From assembly GCF_900240215.1 (NCBI RefSeq), contig NZ_LT964679.1:233245-296373 (forward strand): 63,129 bases of DNA, read 5' to 3'. The translations under genes and the position numbers were made by a program. A model generated the notes under the pieces. It searched no databases. It saw only the letters and a program-made list of their open reading frames with translations, and was not told the DNA's origin. Positions 40,838 through 50,289 of this stretch are shown one piece after another. Source of the DNA: Raoultibacter timonensis (GTDB lineage Bacteria; Actinomycetota; Coriobacteriia; Coriobacteriales; Eggerthellaceae). Numbering within the stretch: the first letter of the stretch is position 1; each line of letters opens with the position of its first letter.

Positions 40838-43375
40838 ATGCTATTTGATTATCAAGCCTTCTTAGACGGGGTGGACCGCAAGGCTTACCATGAGGGCGAA
40901 TGGCAGTGGGAGGAAGACGGCTACACCGTTACGCGTACCTATACGTATTCCGCTCCGGGGTGCCACGATTCGTGCGGCGTGCTCATGTACACGAAGGACG
41001 GCAAGCTCGAGAAGGTCGAGGGGGATCCGCTCGATCCCTGCGCAAACGGCAGGCTGTGCATGCGCTGCCTGAACCTCGTTGAGGGGGTAAACTACGCCGA
41101 TAGGCCGAAGTACCCGCTCAGGCGAGCAGGCAAGCGCGGCGAGAACAAATGGGAGCGCATCACGTGGGAAGAGGCTCTCGATGAGATCGCCGACTGGATT
41201 CGCGTCAACATCGACGAGGCGGGCTTCGGACGCGAGTCGATTTTCGTGAACCACGGAACCGGCCGCAACATCTCGTCGTGGGTTCCGTTCCTCGGAGGCG
41301 CATGCCTCGGTACCCCCAACATCGGAGCCATCGGCTTCTCGGGCTACTCCTGCTATCTGCCCCGCACGTGCGGAACGGCAGCGGGTATCGGAGATTTCCC
41401 GATCGTGGATGCATCCGAGGGCCACGAAGACCGCTACGCGAACCCCGAGTGGGAGCGCCCCGACGTCGTCGTGATTTGGGGTTGCGAGCCGTTGCGCTCG
41501 AACGCGGATGGATATCTGGGCCACTGGCTCAACGTGTGCATGCAGATGGGCACCGAATTCATCTCGATCGACCCGCAGCTTACCTGGTGGGGTGCTCGCG
41601 CCGAATACTGGCTTCCCATCAGGCCTGCCACCGACCTTGCACTAGCGCTTGCGTGGCTGAACGTCATCACGCAGGAGGACCTTGTCGACCATGAGTTCAT
41701 CGAATACTGGTGCGCCTATTACGACGAGCTCAAGGAACACGTAGCCCAGTACACGCCCGAATGGGCCGCCGAGATATGCGAGGTTCCCGCCGAGGACATC
41801 GCTGCGGCCGCCCGCTTCTATGCCAACGCCGAGCGCGGTGCCATCCAGTGGGGTCTTGCGTTCGATACGCAGGTCGACTCCATCCAGCTTTGCCAGACGG
41901 TTTCCAACCTCATGAGCGTATGCGGTAACATCGACAAGCCGGGAACCAACATCCTCGTGCGCAACGGGTTCGAGATCAACCCCGGGTATGCGACGGCGCA
42001 GCTGTACTGCGATCCCGACACGTTCGCGAAGAAGCTCACGGTCGATCTCGTGCATCCCGGATGCGTCCAGTTCATCGGCATGGCCGACTGCGACGCGGTC
42101 AACCGCGCCTTCGAGACCGGCGAGCCGTATCCTATCAAGATGTTCTGGTCGCAGGGGTCCAACGGCATCTCGTGCTCCGCGACGGCGGCCCCCCGCGTTC
42201 ATAAGATGCTCGAAAACGTCGAGTTCTGCGTCGTGGCCGATCCGTATATGACGCCGACCGCCGTAGCGTACGCCGACATCTTCCTTCCCCTGAAAACCAC
42301 TGCCGAGCGCGATTCGATGCGCGTGTGGTGGACTCCCTTGCGTGCGATGAAGGCCGTGAGCGAGTGGTACGAAGCGAAGTCGGACGAGGAGCTTATCGTG
42401 GCGCTCGGCAACAAGCTCAACCCCGAGCTCTTCCAGAAGCGCTGGCCGACGCTCGATGCGTTGCTCCAGGACTACCTCGACGTGGGTTTCAACATCTACG
42501 ATCCCGACACCGGAAAGAGCTACAAGAGCGCAGGACGTTCGAAGGCGGGCATGATCGAAGTCGACGACGTTCATACCGACTACTGGAAGAAGCATCACGA
42601 CGACGGAAACTGCTCGTTCGATGCTCTCGTGCAGAAGGGCGGCTACGAGTACGACGACTTCTGCGCGACCTACCGTAAGTACGAAAAGGGCCTGCTGCGC
42701 CCCGACGGGCAGCCCGGGTTCGCCACTCCCTCGGGCCGCATCGAGCTCGTACCGTATGCGACGTTCGGCGCTTGGGGCATTCCGCCGCTTGCCGAGCATG
42801 TGGAATCGCTTTCGGCCAAAAGGTGGCTTACCGATCCGGAATTCAAGAAAGAGTATCCTTTCATCTGCATCAACGGATCCCGTTCGTACGAGTTCTTCCA
42901 TTCCGAGAACCGCCAGCAGGCTACGATGCGCGAATTCCATCCCATGCCGCTCGTGAAGGTGTCGACGAAGACGGCCGAAGAGTACGGTCTTTCCGAGGGC
43001 GAGTGGATTTGGATCGAGAACACCGAGGGCAGGTGCCGTCAGAAGGTCACCATTGATCCGACGCTCAATCCCCAGTACATCCACGCGGAGCACGGATGGT
43101 GGTTCCCCGAGGAGGAGCCGGCGTTCCCCCATCTGTTCGGTACGTTCGAGTGCAACATCAACAACCTCACCGCTTCCTTCGAAACGGGGCAGGGCGGCAT
43201 CGGCAATCCCCTCAAGAGCATCGTATGCAAGATCTACAAGTGCACCGAGGATGTGGCCGAGCCCACGCCAGGCGAGGTCGTCACGCAATTGGGCGGTTTC
43301 CGCAGCGATTACGTAGCCGGGCAGCCCTTTGCATGGACAACCGACAATACGACACGCGAGGGAGGTCGATTCTAA
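40838..43375 (+). CDS. Class A molybdopterin oxidoreductase, catalytic subunit
   Basis: 845 residues, cytoplasmic. C42, C46, C74 and C77; NHGTGRN; metal-site segment FSGYSCYLPR with Ser before the invariant Cys. Closest in the N-terminal half to the 7563 protein (shared TYxYSAPGCHDSCGVL). The stop codon abuts the ferredoxin ATG with no gap. AGAGGTG serves as ribosome site. Part of the conserved promoter block (CTTGGGGGCTTAG, later TATCGT) is seen 90-150 bp upstream. Two MFS genes follow the operon, so an uptake-sense-reduce cassette with the LuxR gene at 39040 is likely. Confidence 0.88.
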   Translation: MLFDYQAFLDGVDRKAYHEGEWQWEEDGYTVTRTYTYSAPGCHDSCGVLMYTKDGKLEKVEGDPLDPCANGRLCMRCLNLVEGVNYADRPKYPLRRAGKRGENKWERITWEEALDEIADWIRVNIDEAGFGRESIFVNHGTGRNISSWVPFLGGACLGTPNIGAIGFSGYSCYLPRTCGTAAGIGDFPIVDASEGHEDRYANPEWERPDVVVIWGCEPLRSNADGYLGHWLNVCMQMGTEFISIDPQLTWWGARAEYWLPIRPATDLALALAWLNVITQEDLVDHEFIEYWCAYYDELKEHVAQYTPEWAAEICEVPAEDIAAAARFYANAERGAIQWGLAFDTQVDSIQLCQTVSNLMSVCGNIDKPGTNILVRNGFEINPGYATAQLYCDPDTFAKKLTVDLVHPGCVQFIGMADCDAVNRAFETGEPYPIKMFWSQGSNGISCSATAAPRVHKMLENVEFCVVADPYMTPTAVAYADIFLPLKTTAERDSMRVWWTPLRAMKAVSEWYEAKSDEELIVALGNKLNPELFQKRWPTLDALLQDYLDVGFNIYDPDTGKSYKSAGRSKAGMIEVDDVHTDYWKKHHDDGNCSFDALVQKGGYEYDDFCATYRKYEKGLLRPDGQPGFATPSGRIELVPYATFGAWGIPPLAEHVESLSAKRWLTDPEFKKEYPFICINGSRSYEFFHSENRQQATMREFHPMPLVKVSTKTAEEYGLSEGEWIWIENTEGRCRQKVTIDPTLNPQYIHAEHGWWFPEEEPAFPHLFGTFECNINNLTASFETGQGGIGNPLKSIVCKIYKCTEDVAEPTPGEVVTQLGGFRSDYVAGQPFAWTTDNTTREGGRF

Positions 43376-43714
43376 ATGAAGGGGATACTCATCAACTACG
43401 AGTTCTGCACGGGCTGCCATTCCTGCGAGGTGGCGTGCAAGAAGCATCTTGATTTACCCGCTGGCGAGTTCGGCATCAAGCTCACCGAGACGGGACCGTT
43501 CGAGTACGAAGGCAAGACGGGCAAGGACCGCTGGGAGTGGACGTGGCTCCCGGTTATCACGAAAGCGTGCGACATGTGCGCGGATCGCACCGAGAAGGGA
43601 AAGCTTCCCATGTGCGTGCAGCACTGCCAGGCGTGGTGCATGTACTACGGCGAAGTGGACGAGCTTGCCAAGAAGATCGACGGGACGTCCCGTTGCGCGC
43701 TGTTTACGCGCTAG
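43376..43714 (+). CDS. 4Fe-4S ferredoxin-type electron-transfer subunit, class A
   Basis: 112 residues with nine Cys in the same spacing as the duplicated copy (CTGCHSCEVAC; CDMC; CVQHCQAWC). It starts directly after the large-subunit TAA, with the ribosome site (GGGAGG) inside the upstream gene, so translation is coupled. Passes electrons to the class A enzyme. Confidence 0.92.
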   Translation: MKGILINYEFCTGCHSCEVACKKHLDLPAGEFGIKLTETGPFEYEGKTGKDRWEWTWLPVITKACDMCADRTEKGKLPMCVQHCQAWCMYYGEVDELAKKIDGTSRCALFTR

Positions 43715-43735
43715 GCTCCTGATTCTGTGGTTCGA

Positions 43736-43768
43736 AGCGCGGCGGCCTCGGCTGCCGCGCTTTGTTTT
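43736..43768 (+). terminator. Rho-independent terminator after a class A operon
   Basis: AGCGCGGC and GCCGCGCT stem with a 10-nt loop, followed by TTGTTTT. It ends the 40838-43714 operon and separates it from the MFS gene. Confidence 0.82.
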
Positions 43769-43795
43769 GCTGCGGCAAAATGCCGTAAAACACCA

Positions 43796-43837
43796 GTTCA
43801 GAAGATCACATAATACTTCATTGCTTAGCTTCTGAAC
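43796..43837. promoter_or_regulatory. Inverted repeat GTTCAGAAG-N24-CTTCTGAAC enclosing TAATACT
   Basis: Perfect 9-bp arms. The 24-nt middle contains TAATACT (43811-43817), the half-site seen elsewhere. It lies about 210 bp before the MFS start. Could be a looped operator or an RNA hairpin. Confidence 0.4.
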
Positions 43838-44049
43838 CTTATTTTCGGGCGTTTTCATCCAGATAGGAAACCACGCCCCATGCAAAACCCGTCGAATCGG
43901 AACAGAATCAGCCCAATTCGATCCCGGGTCGTACGGAACGGTTCCGGTGGCGCGTGCGGAGCGAGTGCGGGAGGTGAGGCGAAGCGGAATCCGGACGGTC
44001 AAATCGATCGAGATTCAATCCTGGAGGAATCCTGGGGAAAGGTGAAACA

Positions 44050-45366
44050 ATGACTGAAGAAAAAAAGGGGATGCATCGGGCTTGGCTCGTCTTCATCGGC
44101 GTCTGCATGATGATGGCCGGCGGCATGGGCTTGGTGCTCAACGTCATGGGCAACTACTTCGCACCGATGGCGATGGCGTTTGGCTTGGTGAACCCTGAGA
44201 CGGGCGGACCTGATGTTACACAGGTGACGCTGCTTATGACTGTGTATTCGTACGTCATGCTTGTTTGGCTGCCGTTCTGCGGCCGCTTGTTCGACAAGGT
44301 TGACGCACGCATTCTGTTCGGCGCGAGCGGCATCCTCATCGTTGTCGGCCTTCTTTTGATGACGGTGTGGACCGAAGTGTGGCAGATTTACATCTCCGGT
44401 GCGCTGTTCGGTTTGGCTGGTCCTGTGATTTTCCTGGTGGGTCCATCGGTTCTCATCAACAACTGGTTCGCTCCGAAGCAGGCTGGCAAGTTCCTCGGCA
44501 TAGCTTCCGCTTTCACCGGGGTTGGCACCTTCGTGTGGTCGCCTACGTTTGCGGGCATCATTCAGTCGAGCGGGTATAAGACGGGCTTTATGGTTGAAGC
44601 GGTCGTGGCTGCCGTCCTGATCCTCATCCCTGCGTTCTTCTTCTTCCGCACGCGTCCCGAAGATGTGGGACTCAAGCCGTACGGCATCGAGAAGGAAGAA
44701 ACCGTCGGCGGTGAAGAGGCGAAGAAGAGCGGCGTTAGCGGTAAGTTCGCGCTCGGTACGATCGCATTCTGGGCCATCCTCGTCGGCGCGGGTCTGATTT
44801 CGCTCGGCGGCGGATACAAGTCGATGATGCCCACGGCTGTGCAGTCGGTCGGTGGTTCCGAGCTTGCCATCCTCGGCGCAACGATGATTTCTGCGGCCGC
44901 CGTCGGCAACATCCTGGGCAAGATCACGCTGGGCACTCTGGCCGACAAGATCGGCATCAAAAACGCCATGGTCGGCTTCTCCGTCGTCAGCATGATCGGC
45001 TTCTTGCTGATGGTGCTGTTCATGGGCGACAACCAGGTGCCCATGCTCATTGCCGGCTTCTGCATCGGTACGGGCGACGCGATGATGTCGGTCGGTCTGC
45101 CGCTCGTGACCCGTGCGTGCTACGGCGATCGTCGCTACGGCGAGATCTACTCGTACATGAACATGCCGATCGCCATCCTCGGCGGCATCGGCGCCACGTT
45201 CGTTGCCATGGTTGCCGGCATGACGGGCGGCTTCCAGACCGCGTACGGTTGCGGCATCGTGTTCTTCGTCATCATTGCCGCCTGCATGGTTATCGCGTGC
45301 ACCACGGCGAAGAAGTTCCGCGATAAGTGGACGGTCGAAGGCGAACCCGATAAAACCCGCGCGTAA
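44050..45366 (+). CDS. MFS transporter (oxalate/formate-antiporter-like)
   Basis: 438 residues, about twelve spans. The N-terminus (KKGMHRAWLVFIGVCMMMAGG) and a charged central loop (RPEDVGLKPYGIEKEE) match the OFA branch. It follows the 40838 class A operon and precedes a second MFS gene. Substrate or product transport for the enzyme is inferred; the cargo is unknown. Confidence 0.87.
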   Translation: MTEEKKGMHRAWLVFIGVCMMMAGGMGLVLNVMGNYFAPMAMAFGLVNPETGGPDVTQVTLLMTVYSYVMLVWLPFCGRLFDKVDARILFGASGILIVVGLLLMTVWTEVWQIYISGALFGLAGPVIFLVGPSVLINNWFAPKQAGKFLGIASAFTGVGTFVWSPTFAGIIQSSGYKTGFMVEAVVAAVLILIPAFFFFRTRPEDVGLKPYGIEKEETVGGEEAKKSGVSGKFALGTIAFWAILVGAGLISLGGGYKSMMPTAVQSVGGSELAILGATMISAAAVGNILGKITLGTLADKIGIKNAMVGFSVVSMIGFLLMVLFMGDNQVPMLIAGFCIGTGDAMMSVGLPLVTRACYGDRRYGEIYSYMNMPIAILGGIGATFVAMVAGMTGGFQTAYGCGIVFFVIIAACMVIACTTAKKFRDKWTVEGEPDKTRA

Positions 45367-45431
45367 TTGCGGTAAACAGGTAACATTACACCTACTATGC
45401 GACGAGTGCCGGTCGCACGGATGGAATCTGA

Positions 45432-45465
45432 GCGCCCGCGCCGCTGCGATCGGCGGTGCGGGCGC
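45432..45465 (+). terminator. GC-rich hairpin between two MFS genes
   Basis: GCGCCCGC and GCGGGCGC arms with further inner pairing (CCG/CGG), 65 bp after the first MFS stop. There is no T-run, so termination is uncertain. Confidence 0.45.
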
Positions 45466-45542
45466 AGCTCAAAGAATTGGTGCCTGCATGCGGTCGGATA
45501 TGCGCGTGCAGGCTGAATCTAAAAGCCCCGCGATCTATGTAG

Positions 45543-45559
45543 GACGCGTTTTACGCGTC
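45543..45559. promoter_or_regulatory. Perfect dyad GACGCGT-TTT-ACGCGTC
   Basis: Seven-bp arms with a 3-nt spacer, 22 bp before the MFS start codon and just upstream of its ribosome site. Fits an operator or a translation-control hairpin. Confidence 0.45.
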
Positions 45560-45581
45560 GCCCGATAGATAGGTGATTTCC

Positions 45582-46886
45582 ATGAAAAAAAAGGCTCCGC
45601 GTTTGCATTACGCATGGGTGATCATGATCGGCTGCTGCTTCATGCAGGCTGGCGGTCTTGGTGCTGTGCTCGATGCTGCGGGCGTGTTCTTCGTTCCCGT
45701 CTGCGAGGATCTCGGTCTTCTGCGGTCGGAGATATCGATGTACCTTACGTTTTATTTCATAGCTACTGTGTTTGCCATGCCCATCGTCGGCAAGTGGATT
45801 ACGAAATACAACATCAACGTTTTGCTGAGCGTTTCGTTCGCCCTCGTCGTGGTCGCCGTGGCCCTCATGGGAACGTATACCGCCGCATGGCAATGGTGGA
45901 TATCCGGAATCGTGTTCGGTTTGGCGGGCAGCTTCATCTTCGTTGTGCCTGCTCCGATCCTTATCGGAAATTGGTTTAAGAAGCGCCGCGGCATAGCCCT
46001 CGGCATCGCTATGTCGTTTTCGGGCATCGGAGGCGCGGCGCTCTCTCCGCTCTTCACGATCTTCATCCAAGATTTCGGATGGCGCAATGCATATTTCATT
46101 GCGGCAATCATCATGGCGGTGCTCGTGCTTCCCTGGACGGCGTTCGTGTTCAAGCTGCGCCCCGAGGACATGGGCCTGCGCCCCTACGGGTGGACCGAGG
46201 AGGATGAGCGCGCTGAGCTCAGCCGGGAGGAGAAGCACCTGGCGCTTCCCGGTGTTCCGCTCAAGAAGGCGCTCAAGACCGTGCCGTTCGTCTGCATGTT
46301 CCTGTTCGCGGGCCTCATCGCGTACTTTGCCGGATTCAATTCTCATTTACCGGGATTCGCCCAATCGGTGGGGCATTCGGCGCTTGTCGGGTCGTCTCTC
46401 TTGACGGCGGTGATGATCGGAAACGTGGTCGAGAAACTCTTCGTCGGGTGGCTCAACGACAAGGTGGGAGTCCAGCTTACCGTCAACATTCAGTTGGCAA
46501 TGGTGGCACTCGGGTTCATCGGTTTCATTTTCTCGGGCGGCAACCTCGTTATGCTGTATATCTCCGCTTTCTTGTTCGGAGCGCAGAATTCGCTTGTGTC
46601 GGTTTCGACGCCGCTTTTGATCAGACAGATTTTCGGGGAGCGAGATTTTCCGGCCATCTTCACCTACGCCCGTATAGGCACGGGTGTCATAGGGTGCTTC
46701 GGCCCGGTGACGGTGGGGGCCATCTTCGACGCGACGGGCAGCTTCATCCCTGCGTTCGTCCTCGGTATCGGCATCACGGCGCTCGGATTCATCACGACGC
46801 GGCTCGCCTACGTGTACCGCAGGCGGTTGCATTGGGTTGACGCCGACGGCTCGGTTCTGCCCGAGGCCCCGTCGACGAAGTGCTGA
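45582..46886 (+). CDS. MFS transporter (oxalate/formate-antiporter-like)
   Basis: 434 residues, about twelve spans, closely similar at its start to the MFS at 12091 (LHYAWVIMIGCCFMQAGGLG). The ATG at 45582 with AGGTG 7 nt upstream is preferred to an in-frame GTG at 45573. It sits between the 40838 class A operon with its MFS and the 47191 class B operon. Which of them it serves is unclear. Confidence 0.87.
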   Translation: MKKKAPRLHYAWVIMIGCCFMQAGGLGAVLDAAGVFFVPVCEDLGLLRSEISMYLTFYFIATVFAMPIVGKWITKYNINVLLSVSFALVVVAVALMGTYTAAWQWWISGIVFGLAGSFIFVVPAPILIGNWFKKRRGIALGIAMSFSGIGGAALSPLFTIFIQDFGWRNAYFIAAIIMAVLVLPWTAFVFKLRPEDMGLRPYGWTEEDERAELSREEKHLALPGVPLKKALKTVPFVCMFLFAGLIAYFAGFNSHLPGFAQSVGHSALVGSSLLTAVMIGNVVEKLFVGWLNDKVGVQLTVNIQLAMVALGFIGFIFSGGNLVMLYISAFLFGAQNSLVSVSTPLLIRQIFGERDFPAIFTYARIGTGVIGCFGPVTVGAIFDATGSFIPAFVLGIGITALGFITTRLAYVYRRRLHWVDADGSVLPEAPSTKC

Positions 46887-47190
46887 CGATCGGCATGGCG
46901 CGGGATGCGGGGCGCTTTTTCGTTGCGCGCGAAAGGCGAGCGCGCAGCGGCAAGAACTACCGCGAGGGCTTCGAGGCCGGGTGCTTCCGGATTTCCCGCA
47001 TACGCGTTGTTTTTACAAAAGACCTGAACAAAAGCTATTTCATAGAAAAATAAACACTCAATGCTTAGGCAAAAAACGCCTGCTGGAACAATAAGCATAT
47101 TCGGTTCATGACAGGCGATCGGCGCCGCCGTATAGTGCCCGCAAGCACAGCGTTTCGGTGTGCGCAAGCAGCGAGAGAGGAAGGAACGGT
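46887..47190. other. Gene-free region (304 bp) before a class B operon
   Basis: GC-rich at first, then an AT-rich stretch (about 47010-47060). A nested inverted repeat, ATGCTTA (47061-47067) with TAAGCAT (47092-47098), encloses GGC-AAAAAAC-GCC. This probably holds the promoter of the class B gene. No coding frame is convincing. Confidence 0.6.
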
Positions 47191-49755
47191 ATGGAGTTTA
47201 AAAATGACCTGGGAAAGCCGTGGACGTACGAAGACGGCGATTTCACCGTCGTGCGCACCTCCATGTGGTCGCCTCCGGGATGTCATCCCGTAGGATGCGG
47301 CCTCAAGCTTTATGTGGATAAAGATGGTCGGCTCGACCACGTCGAGGGCGACGAGAACAATCCGATCACCAAGGGGCGGCTGTGCGCTCGGTGCTTGGCG
47401 TTGAAAGACTACGTGTACAACCCGAGCCGCGTCATCTATCCGATGAAGCGCGATCCGGAGTTCCGCGGCCAGCACGATAAGTGGGAGCGCATCACGTGGG
47501 AGGAAGCCTTCGCCATCGTCAAGGAGAAGCGCGACTACTTCCGCGATACCTACGGCGCGGAATCGATGGCCGTGTTCTCCGGCACGGGGCGTTCGGGCGG
47601 CATCCTCGTGTCCGATATGGCGCAGGCGGTGCTCGGCACGCCCAACGCCTGCTACACCCAGTCTGGCTACGCCTGCTATCAGCCCCGTTCGATGTCCTGT
47701 TCGCATGTGCTCGGCGCCTACTATCCCGAGATGGACTACGCGGGCGGCCTCGAGGGCACCTACGACAACCCCGTTTATCGGGTTCCCGAGGTCATGGTCA
47801 TGTGGGGCAAGATGCCGCTCGCATCCAACGGCGACGGCCTGTGGGGTCATGCCGTCATCGACCTCATGAAGCGCGGGGCGAAGCTCATCAGCGTCGACCC
47901 CCGCGTCAACTGGCTGGCCACGCGCGCCGAAGTACACTTGCGCGTGCGTCCCGGCACCGATACCGCCATGGCTATGGCATGGCTGTGGGTCATCATCAAC
48001 GAGGATCTCTACGACCACGAGTTCGTCGAATGCTGGACGTACGGGTTCGCGGAGTTCGCCGACCGCATCAACGATCCCGAAATGGGCATGACGCCCGAGA
48101 AGGCCGCTGAGATCTGCGAGGTTCCCGTCGAAGACATCTACAAGGCGGCCCGCATGTACGCTGCCGCAAAGCCCGCCTCCATCGCATGGGGCCTCGCCTT
48201 CGACCAGAACCAGAACGGCAACCAGGCTGCGCACTGCGTACTCGCCCTCATGGCCATCACGGGCAACATCGATGTTCCCGGCGGCCAGATCGTCGCCGAG
48301 ATCGACCCCGCACCCGGCGTCAAAGACGAGCTCGCCGTCGACGGGGAGAAGGCCGAATTCAACCTCGACAAGGCCGATGCGGGCGCCGACGACAACTCCG
48401 CCGAAGATGCGGCGCGCCCCACTCGCCGTATCGGCTGGGACAGCCTGCCCGAAGAGCTGCGCGACAAGACCATCGGCTACAAGGAGTATCCGCTCTACGT
48501 CGACAACATCCGCAACGCTCAGGCGGACATCATGTTCGATGCCATGACCAAGGGCGAGCCCTACCGGATCCGCATGGGCTGGATCCAGTCCACCACGCTG
48601 CTCGCGCCGACCTGCTGCGCGCAGCCTCACGGCTGGTACGAGGGCCTCAAGAACCTCGAGTTCTGCATGGCGACAGACCTGTTCATAACGCCTGCCATCG
48701 AGGCGGCGTGCGACCTGTTCCTGCCCTTGGCTTCCTGTGCCGAGAAGGACGACGTGGTCATGACCCATTACGGCGGATCTCCGGTCTTCTACGGAGCCGT
48801 CAACAAGGCGGTCGACGTAGGCGAGGTTAAGGCCGATATGGATCTCATCATCGAGCTCGGCGAGTACCTGGATCAGGATTGCCTGAAAGATGAGAACGGC
48901 GAGCGCATGTTCAAGGACCTCGAGGATTTCCTTACGCAGCGCCGCACTTCCGGCCCCATTCGCATGGACTTCGACAGCCTGCGCAAGAGGGTCGGCTATC
49001 AGCGCGGTGTGAACTACCGCAAGTACGAAACCGGCAAGCTGCGCCCCGACCGTCATCCCGGCTTCCTCACCCCGACGGGTCGCGTGGAGCTGTGGTCGAC
49101 GGCGTATGCGCAGTACGGCGAAGACCCGCTGCCCTATTATCAGGAGCCGGCGTTCAGCCCGCATAAGGATCCCGAGTTGGCGGAGAAGTACCCCTTCATC
49201 CTCACCACGGGCGCGCGCAACTACGCGTCGTTCCATGCCGAGCATCGCCAGATTCCCGTGCTGCGTGAGCTGCATCCCAACCCGATCATCGAGATACACC
49301 CCGAAGACGCTGCCGAGATCGGCGTCGCGGAGGGCCAATGGGTGGAGATCAAAAACGACTTCGGCCGCGCGAAGTTCAAGGCCGTCGTTTCTCCCGTCGT
49401 GAAGAAGGGCACCGTCCAGACCGATCACGGTTGGTGGTTCCCCGAGATGCCCGCCGATGACGAGGCGCGCGACGAGATCGTTCCCGTCGGCGAGATCCTG
49501 GAAGACGGCCCCTTGGAGTTCGACGTCAACGGAACCCATATCCGCAACGGCTACGTCAAGACCGACCATGCCGATGAAAAGGGCCTGTACGGCTTGTGGC
49601 AGTCGAACGTGAACGACCTCGTATCCAACCACTACAACTCGAAGCTCGGCTACGGCGGACCCTACAAGTGCAACTGCTGCAGCATTGCCCCGTTGAAGGA
49701 AAGCTACGACACTGACATGGACCTTGTCGTTGAAAAATTTGGGAAGTTGGTGTAA
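47191..49755 (+). CDS. Class B molybdopterin oxidoreductase, catalytic subunit
   Basis: 854 residues, cytoplasmic. C31-x4-C36 and C65-x2-C68; SGTGRS in place of HGTGRN; metal-site segment QSGYACYQPR. Like the 21260 enzyme it ends ESYDTDMDLVVEKFGKLV, a tail shared only by class B. It is about 65 residues longer than that one owing to insertions, including an acidic one near residue 400 (GADDNSAEDAA). GAGGAAGG precedes the ATG. A class B ferredoxin and an MCYxC protein follow, repeating the 21260 operon without SlyD and DUF169. Confidence 0.88.
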   Translation: MEFKNDLGKPWTYEDGDFTVVRTSMWSPPGCHPVGCGLKLYVDKDGRLDHVEGDENNPITKGRLCARCLALKDYVYNPSRVIYPMKRDPEFRGQHDKWERITWEEAFAIVKEKRDYFRDTYGAESMAVFSGTGRSGGILVSDMAQAVLGTPNACYTQSGYACYQPRSMSCSHVLGAYYPEMDYAGGLEGTYDNPVYRVPEVMVMWGKMPLASNGDGLWGHAVIDLMKRGAKLISVDPRVNWLATRAEVHLRVRPGTDTAMAMAWLWVIINEDLYDHEFVECWTYGFAEFADRINDPEMGMTPEKAAEICEVPVEDIYKAARMYAAAKPASIAWGLAFDQNQNGNQAAHCVLALMAITGNIDVPGGQIVAEIDPAPGVKDELAVDGEKAEFNLDKADAGADDNSAEDAARPTRRIGWDSLPEELRDKTIGYKEYPLYVDNIRNAQADIMFDAMTKGEPYRIRMGWIQSTTLLAPTCCAQPHGWYEGLKNLEFCMATDLFITPAIEAACDLFLPLASCAEKDDVVMTHYGGSPVFYGAVNKAVDVGEVKADMDLIIELGEYLDQDCLKDENGERMFKDLEDFLTQRRTSGPIRMDFDSLRKRVGYQRGVNYRKYETGKLRPDRHPGFLTPTGRVELWSTAYAQYGEDPLPYYQEPAFSPHKDPELAEKYPFILTTGARNYASFHAEHRQIPVLRELHPNPIIEIHPEDAAEIGVAEGQWVEIKNDFGRAKFKAVVSPVVKKGTVQTDHGWWFPEMPADDEARDEIVPVGEILEDGPLEFDVNGTHIRNGYVKTDHADEKGLYGLWQSNVNDLVSNHYNSKLGYGGPYKCNCCSIAPLKESYDTDMDLVVEKFGKLV

Positions 49756-49757
49756 CC

Positions 49758-50111
49758 ATGGCTGACTATGGACTTCTGATCGACTACGAGTACTGCACCG
49801 GCTGCGAGAGCTGCGTGGTGGCCTGCAAAGAGGAGCACAAGCTTCCCGTCGGCAAATGGGGCATCCGCGTGCTCGACGACGGCCCTTGGCAGAAGGACGA
49901 TTCCGGCGAAGGCGGCAACTGCTTCAACTGGAACAAGATTCCCGTCCCCACCGATCTGTGCGATCTGTGCGCCGATCGCGTGGCTGCCGGCAAGGATCCG
50001 TCGTGCGTGCACCATTGCCAGGCGTTCTGCATGGAGTTCGGCACCATCGAGGAGCTGGCGGCAAAGCTCGCCAAGAAGCCGAAGCAGGTGCTTTGGGCGC
50101 CCTGCGAGTAG
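49758..50111 (+). CDS. 4Fe-4S ferredoxin-type subunit, class B
   Basis: 117 residues: CTGCESCVVAC, then CDLCADRVAAGKDPSCVHHC and a final FCMEFG. It resembles the 23629 subunit (GLLIDYEYC, GxxGIxVLxDGPW) without that one's C-terminal extension. It starts two bases after the large-subunit stop. Confidence 0.92.
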   Translation: MADYGLLIDYEYCTGCESCVVACKEEHKLPVGKWGIRVLDDGPWQKDDSGEGGNCFNWNKIPVPTDLCDLCADRVAAGKDPSCVHHCQAFCMEFGTIEELAAKLAKKPKQVLWAPCE

Positions 50112-50289
50112 GGTAGCGCCGTGTACGAGGCCCTCGGCGCTCGTGTGCTGAGGGCTGCATCGGATCATGCGATTCGTTGTGCGGGCACCGCGCGCAGCAA
50201 GCGTGCGGCGTCCGCCAGGCAATGAAGGATAATCATGCGCGCGGGAGGCGGTCTTGCGCGCATGCAACGAGTTCGGAAAGGCTGCATGC

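Larger units (their letters stand above)
43715..44049. other. Gene-free region (335 bp) before an MFS gene
   Basis: Contains the terminator 43736-43768, then an inverted repeat 43796-43837 with TAATACT inside it. Nothing else is recognisable until the GGAGGAATC ribosome-site region of the MFS gene. Confidence 0.65.

Noticed and set aside
47065-49632. 855-codon minus-strand open frame
   Set aside because: Shadow of the class B large subunit on the other strand; no recognisable domain, composition rich in Arg/Val/His.
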